A DNA stretch of 56,373 nt from an uncultured Eubacteriales bacterium (GCA_902799465.1 CADCAS010000009.1:1-56373), one strand, 5' to 3'. Numbered from the stretch's first letter, positions 8,177 to 18,205 are shown. Numbers and translations: made by a program. The notes: generated by a model not told the origin, from the letters alone.

Positions 8177-9439
8177 TCAGTCCACGAACTCCAGCGGCTT
8201 CAGCCGGTAGTGGCCCCACAGGCGCTCGGACCAGATGAAACCGGCGTTGCGGGCGGGGTCGTCGGTGATGATGAAGCGGCTGACGTCCTCCAGGGTATCG
8301 TAGTAGGTGGTGGTGCCCCGGGGAGTGCCGGAGACCAGGGAGAGCTTCATGATGTACTCGCCGGGGGCCAGGCTGTCCAGGGAGAGGCGGATGCGGCGCT
8401 CAAAGACCTCCTCGGCAGCCACCTCGAAGGGCTCGGTCTGGGTCATGGCGATGGGGGCGGTGACGCTGTTTTTGATGATGAGCCGGATGCGCAGCCGGGG
8501 GTCCGGCAGGTGAGATACGCATTTCAGGCGGAATTCCATCGCGCCGTCCATGGTGTACTCCAGCGAAGGGGTGTTCAGGAATTCGATCTCCAGCATGCGC
8601 ATGGTGTCGCCGCGGCCCCGGGGATGGGGGATGCTGTCCAGGTCCTGCCGGAGGGAGCGCTCCCCGCTGCCGCCGTAGAGCTCGATGGCGTGCTCCACGG
8701 TGCCGTCGTACCTGAGGCGCCCCTGCTCCAGGTACAGGCCGCGGTTGCACAGCTGGGACACGGTGCGCATGTTGTGGCTGACGTAGAGCACCGCGCGGCC
8801 CTCCCGGGCGATCTCGGACATCTTTTGCAGGCACTTCTGCTGGAAGGTCAGGTCGCCCACCGCCAGCACCTCGTCGCAGATCATCACGTCCGGGTCCAGG
8901 TGGGCGGCCACGGCAAAGGCCAGCTTCACGTACATGCCCGAGGAGTAGCGCTTCACCGGGGTGTCGATGAAGGGGCCGATCTCGGAAAATTCGATGATGT
9001 CCCTGATCTTGGAGGTGGTCTCGGCCCGATTCATGCCCAGGATCGCGCCGTTCAGGTAGATGTTGTCCCGCCCGCTCAGCTCCCGGTGAAAGCCCGTGCC
9101 GATCTCCAGCAGGCTCGCCACCCGCCCGCGGATGCGTATCTCGCCTCGGGTGGGAGCGGTGATGCGGGAGATCAGCTTGAGGATGGTGGACTTCCCCGCG
9201 CCGTTGCGGCCCGTGATGGCCACGGCGTCGCCCCGGTCCACGCTGAAGCTCACGTCCTCCAGCGCCCAGAATTTCTCGTTGGGCTCCCGGTGCTCCATGC
9301 CGATCTTGCTGTTGGGGTCCTCCCTGCCGCGCACCCGCGCCAGCCAGCTGGCCAGCTCGGCGTTCAGGGTCCTGCCGCCGATCATGCCCAGCCGGTACTG
9401 CTTGGAGACGCGATCCACTTCGAGGAGACGTTCAGACAT
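8177..9439 (-). CDS. Polysaccharide ABC exporter ATP-binding subunit (Wzt/TagH-like)
   Basis: A 420-residue ATPase with Walker A GRNGAGKST, signature YSSGMYVKLAFA, Walker B DVMICDEVLAVGD and switch histidine in LYVSHN. After the nucleotide-binding domain (to about residue 245) is a C-terminal beta-rich extension of about 170 residues resembling the Wzt C-terminal domain, which in O-antigen exporters recognises the finished glycan. The partner is the permease gene 235 bases upstream on the same strand, separated by a family A repeat. No glycosyltransferases are nearby, so the exported polymer (wall teichoic acid, capsule or O-antigen-like) is undetermined. ATG 9439 follows AAAGGATC. Confidence 0.9.
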   Translation of the reverse strand: MSERLLEVDRVSKQYRLGMIGGRTLNAELASWLARVRGREDPNSKIGMEHREPNEKFWALEDVSFSVDRGDAVAITGRNGAGKSTILKLISRITAPTRGEIRIRGRVASLLEIGTGFHRELSGRDNIYLNGAILGMNRAETTSKIRDIIEFSEIGPFIDTPVKRYSSGMYVKLAFAVAAHLDPDVMICDEVLAVGDLTFQQKCLQKMSEIAREGRAVLYVSHNMRTVSQLCNRGLYLEQGRLRYDGTVEHAIELYGGSGERSLRQDLDSIPHPRGRGDTMRMLEIEFLNTPSLEYTMDGAMEFRLKCVSHLPDPRLRIRLIIKNSVTAPIAMTQTEPFEVAAEEVFERRIRLSLDSLAPGEYIMKLSLVSGTPRGTTTYYDTLEDVSRFIITDDPARNAGFIWSERLWGHYRLKPLEFVD

Positions 9440-9517
9440 GGTGTGATCCTTTCGTTGGGAGAGATGGGTGTAAAGAGGCGGTGGGATGGGAGGTCTGACG
9501 AGAGGGTGGAACTTGTT

Positions 9518-9673
9518 GAATTAGGAATTAGGAATTAGGAATGAGGAATTAAATGGCTGGGCTGCGCAGATGTGATGAAGCGCTGCCTGCGAGGTCGTAC
9601 TCGATGCTTCGGCATTGGGCGCGCGGCAGCCGCTATTTTTAATTCCTAATTCCTAATTCCTCATTCCTAATTC
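9518..9673. repeat. Family A repeat, GGAATTA type
   Basis: Arms of GGAATTA/GGAATGA words and their complement enclose a core with GCGCGCGGCAGCCGC. It lies between the two exporter genes and ends within two bases of the permease stop codon. Confidence 0.85.
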
Positions 9674-9674
9674 G

Positions 9675-10550
9675 TCACACCGTATCCATGAACGTCTTTT
9701 CGATGCGGCTGAAGAGTATGACGCCGACGGTGAAGACGACGACGGTGACGATGACGGACTGGAGGTTGTAGCCGTAGGAATAGACGTCGGTGCCCAGGTA
9801 GGCGGCGCGGAACAGCTCGATGATGGGGGTGATGGGGTTGAGCATGTACAGGCCCATCATCTGCGGGAACTTCTCGGCGATCATGGAGGTGGAGTAGGTC
9901 ACGGGGGTGGCGTACATCCACAGGTGGACGCCGAAGGACACCAGCATGGCCAGGTCGCGGTATTTGGTGGTCAGCGCGGACACGATGATGCCAAAGCCCA
10001 GCCCCAGCACGCCCAATTGCAGAAGCAGCAGCGGCGTCAGCGCGATGAGCCGCCAGTTGGGCGTCACCGCCGGGCCGGATCTCTGGAGGAGGCAGTAGGC
10101 CACCATGATGAGGAACAGCACGAACTGCACCAGGAAGTTGATCAGCTCCGTGAGGATGGTGGCGATGGGCACGCACAGCCGGGGAAAGTAGACCTTGCCG
10201 AACAGGTCGCTGTTCTTGACGAAGGTGCTGGAGGTGTTTTGCAGGCAGTTGGCAAAGTAGCTCCAGCACACGTTGCCGCCCATGTAGAATACGAACTTGG
10301 GCACGCCGTCCGTGGGCAGTCCCGCCACGCTGCCGAAGATCACCGTGAACACCAGCGTGGTCAGCAGCGGCTGGATCACCACCCACGCCGGGCCCAGCAC
10401 CGTCTGCTTGTACAGCACCGTGAAGTTCCGCTTCACCATCAGCAGGATCAGGTCCCTGTAGCGCAGCAGGTCCTTCAGGTCCAGGTCGAACCACCCCGTC
10501 CTGGGGCGGATCACCGTGTCCCAGCTGCCTGCCTTCGTCTGTCGATCCAT
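9675..10550 (-). CDS. Polysaccharide ABC exporter permease (Wzm/TagG-like)
   Basis: A 291-residue ABC-2 type membrane protein with about six hydrophobic segments, beginning DLKDLLRYRDLILLMVKRNF, a segment typical of TagG/RfbA permeases, and with LNPITPIIELFRAAYLG near the end. It forms a dimer with two ATPase subunits to flip lipid-linked polysaccharide outward. Start ATG 10550 has GGAGG six bases upstream; the in-frame extension runs through a family A repeat. It is co-oriented with the ATPase gene downstream. Confidence 0.9.
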   Translation of the reverse strand: MDRQTKAGSWDTVIRPRTGWFDLDLKDLLRYRDLILLMVKRNFTVLYKQTVLGPAWVVIQPLLTTLVFTVIFGSVAGLPTDGVPKFVFYMGGNVCWSYFANCLQNTSSTFVKNSDLFGKVYFPRLCVPIATILTELINFLVQFVLFLIMVAYCLLQRSGPAVTPNWRLIALTPLLLLQLGVLGLGFGIIVSALTTKYRDLAMLVSFGVHLWMYATPVTYSTSMIAEKFPQMMGLYMLNPITPIIELFRAAYLGTDVYSYGYNLQSVIVTVVVFTVGVILFSRIEKTFMDTV

Positions 10551-10565
10551 TGAAACCTCCAGGGA

Positions 10566-10689
10566 GAATTGGGAATTTGGAATTGGGAATTGGGAATTAT
10601 GAATGGCCTGGCTGCGTTGGGCTGACGACGCCCCCAACGGAGCGCGCGGCAGCGACCATCTTTAATTCCCAATTCCCAATTCCCAATTC
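10566..10689. repeat. Family A repeat, GGAATTG type
   Basis: Arms of GGAATTG/GGAATTT words and complementary CAATTCC words around a core with CGCGCGGCAGCG. It fills the whole gap between the permease start and the hslU stop. Confidence 0.85.
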
Positions 10690-12057
10690 TTACAGTATGT
10701 ATTTATGTACGTCCTTCTGCTGGATATCGGCCTTCATCTGGGCGCGGACGTAGTCGGCGTTGACCTGCACGCTGATCTGGGGGGCGTCGCCGCCGCCGGC
10801 GTTGAAGGCGATATCGTTGAGGATCTTCTCCATCAGGGTGTGGAGGCGGCGGGCGCCGATGTTCTCGGAGGACTCGTTCTCCTGCCAGGCGTACTCCGCG
10901 ATGAGGGACAGGGCGGAGTCGTCGAACTCCAGGCTGACGCCGTCCACGCCCAGCAGCAGCTGGTACTGGCGGATCAGGGCGTTCTCGGGCTGGGTGAGGA
11001 TGCGCTTGTAGTCCTCCACTGAGAGGGGCTTCAGCTCCACCCGCACGGGAAAGCGGCCCTGCAGCTCGGGGATCAGGTCGGTGACCTTGGACACGTGGAA
11101 CGCGCCCGCGGCGATGAAGAGGATGTGGTCGGTTTTGACGGGGCCGTACTTGGTGTTCACGGTGCAGCCCTCGACGATGGGCAGGATGTCCCGCTGCACG
11201 CCCTCGCGGCTCACGTCGGGGCCCCTGCCGCTGCCGCGGCCGGCCACCTTGTCGATCTCGTCCAGGAACACGATGCCGTGCTGCTCGGCGCGCTCGATGG
11301 CCTCGGAATAGACCCGGTCCATGTCGATGAGGTTCTGCTCCTCCTCGGCCATCAGGATCTTGCGGGCCTCCCGGACCTCCACCTTGCGCAGCTTGGTCTT
11401 TTTCGGCAGGATGCCGCCCATCATGTCGTTGATGTTGATGTCCACGCCGGGGATCTCGGGGGCGGGCTTCGTCTCCTCGACCTCAACCTCCACGATCTCG
11501 TGCTCCAGCTCGCCGTTGCGCAGGCGGGTGCGCACGTCGTCCTGCCGGATGGCCAGGGCGCTCCTGTCCTCCGGGGACAGCTCCGGCTCCTTGGGCTTGT
11601 TGCCCAGCAGGATGTCCAGCGGGTTCACCGGCTTGCGCTTGACCGCGTGGGTCAGCAGCTCCACCAGCCGGTCCTCCACCGCGGCGGCGGCCCGCAGGCT
11701 CACGCGCTCGGTGTGCTGGCCCTTCACCAGGCGGATAGACGCCTCCATCAGGTCGCGGATGATGCCCTCCACGTCCCGGCCCACATAGCCCACCTCGGTG
11801 AACTTGGTGGCCTCCACCTTCACGAAGGGCGCGTCCACCAGCTTCGCCAGCCTGCGGGCGATCTCGGTCTTGCCCACGCCGGTGGGGCCGACCATCAGTA
11901 TGTTCTTGGGCGTGACCTCCTCGCGGATGTCGTCCGGCAGCTGCGCCCGGCGATAGCGGTTTCTGAGGGCCACGGCAACGGCCCGCTTGGCGTCGTCCTG
12001 CCCGATGATGAATCTGTCAAGTTCCCGCACGATCTCGCGGGGCGTTAGTGTTGTCAT
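10690..12057 (-). CDS. hslU: ATP-dependent protease ATPase subunit HslU (ClpY)
   Basis: A 455-residue AAA+ unfoldase that feeds substrates to HslV. Walker A GPTGVGKTEIARR, Walker B GIVFLDEIDKVA, an inserted I domain (about 110-235), arginine-finger region in LQGRFPVRVEL, and a C-terminal tail ending QKDVHKYIL that docks between HslV subunits. The start follows AAAGGATAACGCC. It is 26 bases after hslV in the order trmFO-hslV-hslU. Full length. Confidence 0.98.
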   Translation of the reverse strand: MTTLTPREIVRELDRFIIGQDDAKRAVAVALRNRYRRAQLPDDIREEVTPKNILMVGPTGVGKTEIARRLAKLVDAPFVKVEATKFTEVGYVGRDVEGIIRDLMEASIRLVKGQHTERVSLRAAAAVEDRLVELLTHAVKRKPVNPLDILLGNKPKEPELSPEDRSALAIRQDDVRTRLRNGELEHEIVEVEVEETKPAPEIPGVDININDMMGGILPKKTKLRKVEVREARKILMAEEEQNLIDMDRVYSEAIERAEQHGIVFLDEIDKVAGRGSGRGPDVSREGVQRDILPIVEGCTVNTKYGPVKTDHILFIAAGAFHVSKVTDLIPELQGRFPVRVELKPLSVEDYKRILTQPENALIRQYQLLLGVDGVSLEFDDSALSLIAEYAWQENESSENIGARRLHTLMEKILNDIAFNAGGGDAPQISVQVNADYVRAQMKADIQQKDVHKYIL

Positions 12058-12083
12058 GGCGTTATCCTTTCAGCGCGGGGGTC

Positions 12084-12641
12084 CTATACGGTTTCCACGA
12101 TGATGTGGTCGTTGGTGTAGACGCAGATCTCCGAGGCGATGTGCAGCGCCTTTTCGGCGATCTCGGCGGCGGAGAGGTCGGTGTTCTGATACAGGGCGCG
12201 GGCCGCGGCCAGGGCGTAGTTGCCGCCGGAGCCGATGGCGAGGATGCCGTCGTCGGGCTCAATGACCTCGCCGGTGCCGGAAACCAGCATCAGATTGTCC
12301 TGATCGGCGCACAGCAGCATGGCCTCCAGGCGGCGCATCGCCTTGTCCATCCGCCAGTCCTGCGCCAGCTCCACGGCGGCGCGGGGGAGGTTGCCGGAAT
12401 ACTGGGTCAGCTTGTCCTCGAACTTCTCGGACAGGGCGAAGGCGTCCGCCACGCTGCCGGCGAAGCCCACCACGACCTTGCCGCCGTAGATGCGCCGCAC
12501 CTTTCTGGCGGTGCCCTTCATGATGGTGTGCTCGCCCATGGTGACCTGCCCGTCTCCGGCCACGGCGATCTGGCCGTCGCGCTTCACCGCGCAGATGGTG
12601 GTGCCCCGGAAGGGACTCCTGGGTTCGTTATCGTAGCTCAT
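12084..12641 (-). CDS. hslV: ATP-dependent protease peptidase subunit HslV (ClpQ)
   Basis: A 185-residue proteasome-like peptidase forming a double hexamer capped by HslU. The mature N-terminus is expected at Thr14 in [12 protein letters not shown], where the threonine is the nucleophile; GQVTMG and [15 protein letters not shown] are conserved strands. The pre-sequence of 13 residues is longer than the few residues common in the family. The start (ATG 12641, GAGGTGATC upstream) overlaps the end of trmFO by 14 bases, indicating coupled translation. Confidence 0.97.
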   Translation of the reverse strand: MSYDNEPRSPFRGTTICAVKRDGQIAVAGDGQVTMGEHTIMKGTARKVRRIYGGKVVVGFAGSVADAFALSEKFEDKLTQYSGNLPRAAVELAQDWRMDKAMRRLEAMLLCADQDNLMLVSGTGEVIEPDDGILAIGSGGNYALAAARALYQNTDLSAAEIAEKALHIASEICVYTNDHIIVETV

Positions 12642-13947
12642 AGGTCTGGATCACCTCGTTCATGGTCTCGATGGCCGTCTCGGACAGCTTTTCATACCGG
12701 TTCTTCTTGCCGCGCACCCGGAAGGGCAGCGGGTCCAGTATGCCGAAATTGGCGTTCATCGGCTGGAAGTTGGGGGTGGGAGTCATGACGTGGCGGGCGA
12801 GCGCGCCGATGATGGTCTTGCCGGTGAAGTCCGGCTCGGGCCTGCCCTCCAGAGCGCAAAGCAGCCCCAGCGCGGCGGTGAGACCGCTGGCGGTGGACTC
12901 CATGTAGCCCTCCACGCCGGAGAGCTGGCCCGCGAACCGCGTCAGCGGGTCGGACTTGAGGGCGTAGTTGCTGGTCAACAGCGCGGGGCCGTTTAAGTAG
13001 GTGTTGCGGTGCATCACGCCGTAGCGGGCGAACTCCGCGTGCTCCAGCCCCGGGATCATCGAAAACACCCGCTTCTGCTCGCCCCACTTGAGGCGGGTCT
13101 GGAAGCCCACCAGATTGTACAGGCTCCCCTGGGCGTTCTCCTGCCGCAGCTGCACCACGGCGTAGGGGGTCCTGCCCGTGCGGGGGTCGGTGAGGCCCAC
13201 GGGCTTGAGCGGCCCGAAGGCCAGCGTCTGCCGCCCGCGGGAGGCCAGGATCTCCACCGCCAGACAGCCCTCGAACACCAGCTTCTTCTCGAAGTCGTGC
13301 AGCTCCGCCAGCTCCGCGCCGATCAGGGCGTCGTAGAAGGCGTTGTACTCCTCCTCGGTCATGGGGCAGTTCAGGTAGTCGTCGGTCCCCCGCCCGTAGC
13401 GGGAGGCGCGGAACACCTTGTCCATGTCCAGCGATTCGGCGGTGACGATGGGGGCGGCGGCGTCGAAGAAGTTCAGCGACTGCACCCCGGTCCGGCGGGC
13501 GATGGCGTCGCACAGCGCCGGGTCGGTCAGCGGCCCGGTGGCGATGATCGTGGGTCCCTCGGGGAGCTCGTCCACCACCCTCGACTCGAAGGTGACCAGC
13601 GGATGCCCCTTCACGGCCTCGGTGATCCTGTCCGAAAACAGGCGCCGGTCCACCGCCAGCGCTCCGCCCGCGGGCACGCGGGAGGCCTCCGCTGCGGACA
13701 GTATCAGGCTGTCCAGCGCGCGAAGCTCCGCCTTCAAAAGGCCAGAGGCGTTGGTCAGGTGCTCCGCCTTTAAGGAGTTGGAGCACACCAGCTCCGCGAA
13801 GCCGGGGCTCTTGTGGGCCGGGCTGTACTTTTGGGGCTTCATGTCGATCAGCCTGACCGGCACGCCGCGCTTTGCCAGCTGCCAGGCGGCTTCGCACCCC
13901 GCAAGGCCCGCGCCGACGACGGTGACGGGCGAGATGTTGTTTGTCAT
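12628..13947 (-). CDS. trmFO: tRNA (uracil-54-C5)-methyltransferase TrmFO, folate/FAD dependent
   Basis: A 439-residue flavoprotein that makes ribothymidine-54 in tRNA using methylenetetrahydrofolate. The N-terminal dinucleotide fold is [19 protein letters not shown]. Two cysteines at the catalytic positions are seen: Cys55 in [10 protein letters not shown] and Cys228 in [27 protein letters not shown] near the C-terminus is also conserved. The gene order topA-trmFO-hslV-hslU matches Bacillus, minus codV. ATG 13947 follows GGAG. Confidence 0.97.
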   Translation of the reverse strand: MTNNISPVTVVGAGLAGCEAAWQLAKRGVPVRLIDMKPQKYSPAHKSPGFAELVCSNSLKAEHLTNASGLLKAELRALDSLILSAAEASRVPAGGALAVDRRLFSDRITEAVKGHPLVTFESRVVDELPEGPTIIATGPLTDPALCDAIARRTGVQSLNFFDAAAPIVTAESLDMDKVFRASRYGRGTDDYLNCPMTEEEYNAFYDALIGAELAELHDFEKKLVFEGCLAVEILASRGRQTLAFGPLKPVGLTDPRTGRTPYAVVQLRQENAQGSLYNLVGFQTRLKWGEQKRVFSMIPGLEHAEFARYGVMHRNTYLNGPALLTSNYALKSDPLTRFAGQLSGVEGYMESTASGLTAALGLLCALEGRPEPDFTGKTIIGALARHVMTPTPNFQPMNANFGILDPLPFRVRGKKNRYEKLSETAIETMNEVIQTYELR

Positions 13948-14021
13948 GGGCGATTCTCCGTGGTCGTATGGAATCGGCAGCAGCTCAGCACTGCCGGGAT
14001 AATCGGTCAGTTGTAGAGGAA

Positions 14022-14392
14022 AATTAGGAATTGGGAATTAGGAATTAGGAATTCTGAATGGCCTGGCTACGCAGGGTCGGCGATTTGCCGCCCGCCAGGT
14101 AGTACGTATTGTTTCGGTATATGGCGGGCGGCCATTGGCCGCCCCTTCATAGCGCGCGGCAGCAGCTATTTATAATTCCCAATGTAACTGTTCAGTTCTG
14201 CGACAAACAGAGATTTGGCAGGCTGCGGGGGACGACCTCTCAGTCAGCCTAACGGCTGACAGCTCCCCTGGAAGGGGAGCCAAGGCTGACGCTCTATCTT
14301 GAGGTCGTTCCCCGTTGCCTTGTACAATCTCCACTTATCACAGCAGAACTGAATAGATACTTCCCAATTTCCCATTCCCAATTCCCAATTAT
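14022..14392. repeat. Family A repeat split by a family B MITE
   Basis: Left arm of GGAATTA/GGAATTG words (14022-14055), core with CGCCCGCC and GCGGGCGGCC hairpins and GCGCGCGGCAGCAGC, then a right arm beginning AATTCCCAAT that is interrupted at 14184 and resumes at 14361. The element fills the trmFO-topA gap. Confidence 0.9.
14184..14360. mobile_element. Family B MITE, 177 bp, nested in a family A arm, duplication TTCCCAAT
   Basis: It reads GTAACTGTTCAGTTCTG at the left and CAGAACTGAATAGATAC at the right, the reverse orientation of the copy at 8015. TTCCCAAT flanks both sides (14176-14183, 14361-14368); because the host arm has a 7-bp period this duplication alone would be ambiguous, but it agrees with the non-repetitive duplications elsewhere. 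Confidence 0.9.
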
Positions 14393-14396
14393 TACA

Positions 14397-16511
14397 TCAG
14401 TTTTCCCCCTCGTCCGAGGCGGGGGTTTCGACCTGGACCTTGTGGCGGCAGGTCTCGTTGGCGCAGACGTGGTAGACGGTGTCCTTGGCGCCGCGCTTCA
14501 AGACCATGTAGCTGCCGCAGACGGGGCACTTGTCGTTGACGGGGCGGTCCCAGGAGACGAAGTCGCAATCGGGGTACTTTTCACACCCATAGAACTTGCG
14601 GCCCTTGCGGCTGATGCGCTCCAGCAGCTCGCCGCCGCACTTGGGACACTTGACGCCGATGTTGTTGGGCAGGGCCAGCGTGTGGCGGCAGGCGGGGAAG
14701 TTGGGGCAGGCCAGGAAGCGGCCGTAGCGGCTCATCTTGTAGACCATCATGGCCCCGCACTTTTCGCAGGGGATGTCGGACACCTGGTCCTCGATGGAAA
14801 CCTTCTCGATGGAGGCTTCGGCCTTCTCCAGGTCCCGCTCAAAGGGGCCGTAGAAGTCGGAGACGATCTTCTTCCACTCCATCTGCCCGGCCTCGACCTC
14901 GTCCAGCTCCTCCTCCATCCCGGCGGTGAAGGCCACGTCCACGATGTCGGGGAAGTTCTTGCACATCAGGTCGTTGACGATGCGGCCCAGCTCGGTGGGG
15001 ATGAGGCGCTTGTTTTCCTTGGCGATGTAGCCGCGGCGGCCGGTGATGGTGGAGATGGTGGGGGAGTAGGTGGACGGGCGTCCGATGCCCAGCTCCTCCA
15101 GGGTCCGCACCAGCGACGCCTCGGTGTACCTTGGCGGCGGCTGGGTGAAGTGCTGCTCCGGGTCCATGTCGCCCCGCTGGGCGGCCATGCCCTCCGTCAG
15201 GTCGGGCAGGGAGGCGTTCTCTACCTCCTCCTGGGCGTCGTCCTGGCTCTCCACGTAGACCACGGTGAACCCGGGGAAGCGCAGCTTCTGCCCGGAGAAG
15301 TGGAACCGGGGGCCGGTGGAGGCGTCGATGTCGGCGGCCAGGGTGTCGTAGATGGCGGGGGTCATCTGGGAGGACACGAAGCGGTCGTAGATCAGCTTGT
15401 ACAGCCGGAACTGGTCCCGGGACAGCGACGCCTTGACGGTTTCGGGCTGGCGCTCCACCACGGTGGGGCGGATGGCCTCGTGGGCGTCCTGGGCGGACTT
15501 CCGGGTCTTGTAGGTGTTGGGCTTCTCGGGCAGGTAGTCCTCGCCGTAGTTATCCAGGATCAGCGCGCGCACGGCCTCCACCGCCTCGTCGGCGATGCGG
15601 GTGGAGTCGGTGCGGATGTAGGTCACCAGGCCCTGGCTGCCCTCGCCCTGCAATTCCACGCCCTCGTAGAGCTGCTGGGCGATCTGCATGGTCTTCTGGG
15701 TGGAGAAGCCCAGCTTGCGGGAGGCCTCCTGCTGGAGGTTGGAGGTGGTGAAGGGGGCGGCGGGCTGGCGGCGGCGCTCGGAGCGCTTGATGCCGGTGAC
15801 GGTGAACGCCGCGCCCTCGCAGCGGGCGATGACCGCCTCGGCGTCCTCGCGGGTCTTGAGCTCGGCCTTCTGCTCGCCCTCGCCGGTGTAGTGGGCGGCG
15901 ACCTTCGCCTTGTCCAGGGTGAAGGTGGTGTCCAGGGTCCAGTATTCCTCGGGGATGAAGGCCTCGATCTCGGCCTCGCGGTCACAGATGATCTTGGTGG
16001 CCACGGACTGGACCCTGCCCGCGCTTAAACCCTTCTTGACCTTCTGCCACAGTATGGGGCTGATCTTGTAGCCCACCAGCCGGTCCAGCACGCGCCGGGC
16101 CTGCTGGGCGTTGACCAGATCCATGTCGATGGTGCGGGGGCTCTTCACCGCCGCCTTCACCGCCTTGGAGGTCACCTCGTGGAACTCGATGCGGCAGGGG
16201 TCCTTCTCGTCGATGCCCAGCACGTTGGCCAGGTGCCAGGAGATGGCCTCGCCCTCGCGGTCCGGGTCTGTCGCCAGGTAGATCTTGCTGGCGGAGCGGG
16301 CTTCCTTGCGGATCCTGGACAGGATCTCGCCCCGGCCGCGTATGGTGATGTACTTGGGTTCAAAGTTGTTATCCACATCCACGCCGATCTGGCTCTTGGG
16401 CAGGTCGCGCACGTGTCCCTGGCTGGCTTCCACCTTGTAGCCGCGGCCCAGGAACTTGCCGATCGTCTTGGCCTTCGCCGGAGATTCGACGATGACGAGC
16501 TTGTTTGCCAT
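14397..16511 (-). CDS. topA: DNA topoisomerase I
   Basis: A 704-residue type IA topoisomerase that relaxes negative supercoils. Toprim domain at the start with LVIVESPAKAKTIGKFLG (Glu9) and TDPDREGEA (Asp82, Asp84); catalytic tyrosine Tyr298 in LVTYIRTDSTR; three C-terminal zinc-finger modules with CxxC pairs between about residues 565 and 690. Start ATG 16511 has GGAGG seven bases upstream; a four-residue in-frame extension lacks one. It is the second gene of dprA-topA, the usual Firmicutes order. Confidence 0.98.
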   Translation of the reverse strand: MANKLVIVESPAKAKTIGKFLGRGYKVEASQGHVRDLPKSQIGVDVDNNFEPKYITIRGRGEILSRIRKEARSASKIYLATDPDREGEAISWHLANVLGIDEKDPCRIEFHEVTSKAVKAAVKSPRTIDMDLVNAQQARRVLDRLVGYKISPILWQKVKKGLSAGRVQSVATKIICDREAEIEAFIPEEYWTLDTTFTLDKAKVAAHYTGEGEQKAELKTREDAEAVIARCEGAAFTVTGIKRSERRRQPAAPFTTSNLQQEASRKLGFSTQKTMQIAQQLYEGVELQGEGSQGLVTYIRTDSTRIADEAVEAVRALILDNYGEDYLPEKPNTYKTRKSAQDAHEAIRPTVVERQPETVKASLSRDQFRLYKLIYDRFVSSQMTPAIYDTLAADIDASTGPRFHFSGQKLRFPGFTVVYVESQDDAQEEVENASLPDLTEGMAAQRGDMDPEQHFTQPPPRYTEASLVRTLEELGIGRPSTYSPTISTITGRRGYIAKENKRLIPTELGRIVNDLMCKNFPDIVDVAFTAGMEEELDEVEAGQMEWKKIVSDFYGPFERDLEKAEASIEKVSIEDQVSDIPCEKCGAMMVYKMSRYGRFLACPNFPACRHTLALPNNIGVKCPKCGGELLERISRKGRKFYGCEKYPDCDFVSWDRPVNDKCPVCGSYMVLKRGAKDTVYHVCANETCRHKVQVETPASDEGEN

Positions 16512-16604
16512 GTTTGCCTCCATGATCAGGGAGTAGGGAGCCGGGCGCGGGCGGGGCGGCGGCCTGCGCCTGCGCCGTTTCCCGCGGTCCGTTCCCCATT
16601 GTCT

Positions 16605-17714
16605 TTACAGATAGGCCCGGTACATGCCGCCGGGCACCTTCACTATTATTCCCCGAAGTTCCAGCATTGTCAAGTAGGAATTTATTTTTTGGACGGAAAA
16701 TCCCGTGATTTGGGCCAATTCCGTGAAGGAAAGCTCCTGCTCCCGCAGGGGCTCCACCAGCATGCGCTCCTCCGGGGTGAGCTGGACGGCCTCGTGCGGG
16801 TCCTTGTCCGACACCTCCGGGCGCTGGCCCCAGCGGTAGTGCTCCAGTATCTCCCAGGGGGAGATCACCGGGCTGGCCCCATCCACGATCATGCGGTTGG
16901 GGGTGGCGCTCAGCGGGGAGTAGATGCTGCCGGGCACGGCGAACACGTCCCGGCCCTGCTCCAGGGCGCGGTTGACGGTGATCATCGCCCCGGAGCGCTC
17001 CGCGCCCTCTACCAGCAGCACGCCCCGGCTCAGACCACTGATGATGCGGTTGCGGGCGGGGAAGTGGCCGGGCAGGGGCTGCGTGCCGGGGAGGTACTCC
17101 GACACCACCGCGCCGCCGCTGTCCAGGATCTGCGCCATCAGGGCGTCGTTCTCCGGGGGATAGACCACGTCCACGCCGCAGCCCAGCACCGCGACGGTGG
17201 ATCCGTGCCCTGCCAGCGCGCCCTGATGGGCGCAGGTGTCGATGCCCCGGGCCATGCCGCTGACCACGGTCACGCCGTGCTCGGCCAGCCCCTGGGCGAT
17301 CTCCCGCGCGGCGCGCTGGCCGTCCCGGGTGCTCCGCCGGGAGCCCACGATGCCAAACAGCCTGTCCCCGCCAAGCTCCGCCTCGCCCCTGACGTAGAGT
17401 GTGGGCGGCGGGTCGAAGATGTCGGCCAGGGCGGCGGGATAGTCCCCGGACAGCCGGGTCACCGCGCGCACGCCCTTGCGCTCCAGCGCGTCGAACAGCC
17501 GGTAGAAATAGGACTCCGTCCGCGCCTCCCGCAGCGCCTTCCGAACGTTGGCCTTCAGGAATTTGAACGCGGGCGGCATCCCCGCCTCCCCCAGCGCGTC
17601 CCAAACCGCCCGCGCGTCCTCGCAGACGGTCAGCAGCTGGTAAAACTGCTTCGGCCCCAGGCCCTCCACGCTGGAGAGCCAGATCCAGTATTGTTCCATG
17701 GCGGTGTACTGCAT
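16605..17714 (-). CDS. dprA: DNA-processing protein DprA (Smf)
   Basis: A 369-residue protein that loads RecA on incoming single-stranded DNA during transformation. The Rossmann core shows GIVGSRRSTRDGQRAA, VVSGMARGIDTCAHQGAL and VAVLGCGVDVVYPPEN; the N-terminus has a SAM/HhH-like LSSVEGLGPKQFYQLL segment; a C-terminal winged helix (about 300-369) ends in RGIIVKVPGGMYRAYL. ATG 17714 sits four bases after AGGAGG. DprA is widespread also in organisms not known to be competent. Confidence 0.96.
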   Translation of the reverse strand: MQYTAMEQYWIWLSSVEGLGPKQFYQLLTVCEDARAVWDALGEAGMPPAFKFLKANVRKALREARTESYFYRLFDALERKGVRAVTRLSGDYPAALADIFDPPPTLYVRGEAELGGDRLFGIVGSRRSTRDGQRAAREIAQGLAEHGVTVVSGMARGIDTCAHQGALAGHGSTVAVLGCGVDVVYPPENDALMAQILDSGGAVVSEYLPGTQPLPGHFPARNRIISGLSRGVLLVEGAERSGAMITVNRALEQGRDVFAVPGSIYSPLSATPNRMIVDGASPVISPWEILEHYRWGQRPEVSDKDPHEAVQLTPEERMLVEPLREQELSFTELAQITGFSVQKINSYLTMLELRGIIVKVPGGMYRAYL

Positions 17715-17728
17715 GGTGCCTCCTGATT

Positions 17729-18205
17729 GGGGAATGGGGAATGGGAAATTGGGAATGGGGAATGGAGAATGGAAAATGGAGAATGGAGAATGGTGGCGGA
17801 AATCCTTGCGGATTTCGTATCTATTCAGTTCTGCTGTGATAAGTGGAGATTGTACGAGGCAACGGGGAACGACCTCTCAGTCACCGACTTCGTCGGCGAC
17901 AGCTCCCCTGAAACTGCCAAATCTCTGTTTGTCACAGGACTGAACAGTTACCGGATTTCTTTGATTGATTAGGGGGGGCGAGGCTGGGAGAGTCAGGAGG
18001 TTGGGGGATGGGGAAGCCAAGGCAGCGCTGTCGTTCCTCTTGGCGCCCCTTCCAGGGGAGCTGGCAGCCGACAGGCTGACTGAGAGGTCGTTTCCCACAG
18101 CCAGATAAATTGAGACTCAGTCCTGAACCGATCTGCGAAATCCAATCAGACAAATCCGAAGGATTTGCACCATCATTCTCCATTTTCCATTTTCAATTCT
18201 CAATT
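17729..18205. repeat. Composite family A repeat, GGAATGG type, with insertions
   Basis: Left arm of GGAATGG/GGAGAAT words (17729-17795) leads to GGCGGAAATCCTTGCGGATTTC; the right arm (about 18150-18205) begins with the partner AAATCCGAAGGATTT and ends in complementary CATTCTC/CATTTTC words. Between them lie a clean family B element (17817-17951) and a degenerate family B-like core in opposite orientation (about 18030-18100). Confidence 0.8.
17817..17951. mobile_element. Family B MITE, 135 bp, target duplication CGGATTTC
   Basis: Left end GTATCTATTCAGTTCTG, right end ACTGAACAGTTAC, with exact CGGATTTC on both sides (17809-17816, 17952-17959). The core is nearly identical to the copy at 8015. 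The target is the palindromic AAATCC...GGATTT core of the surrounding family A repeat. Confidence 0.92.
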
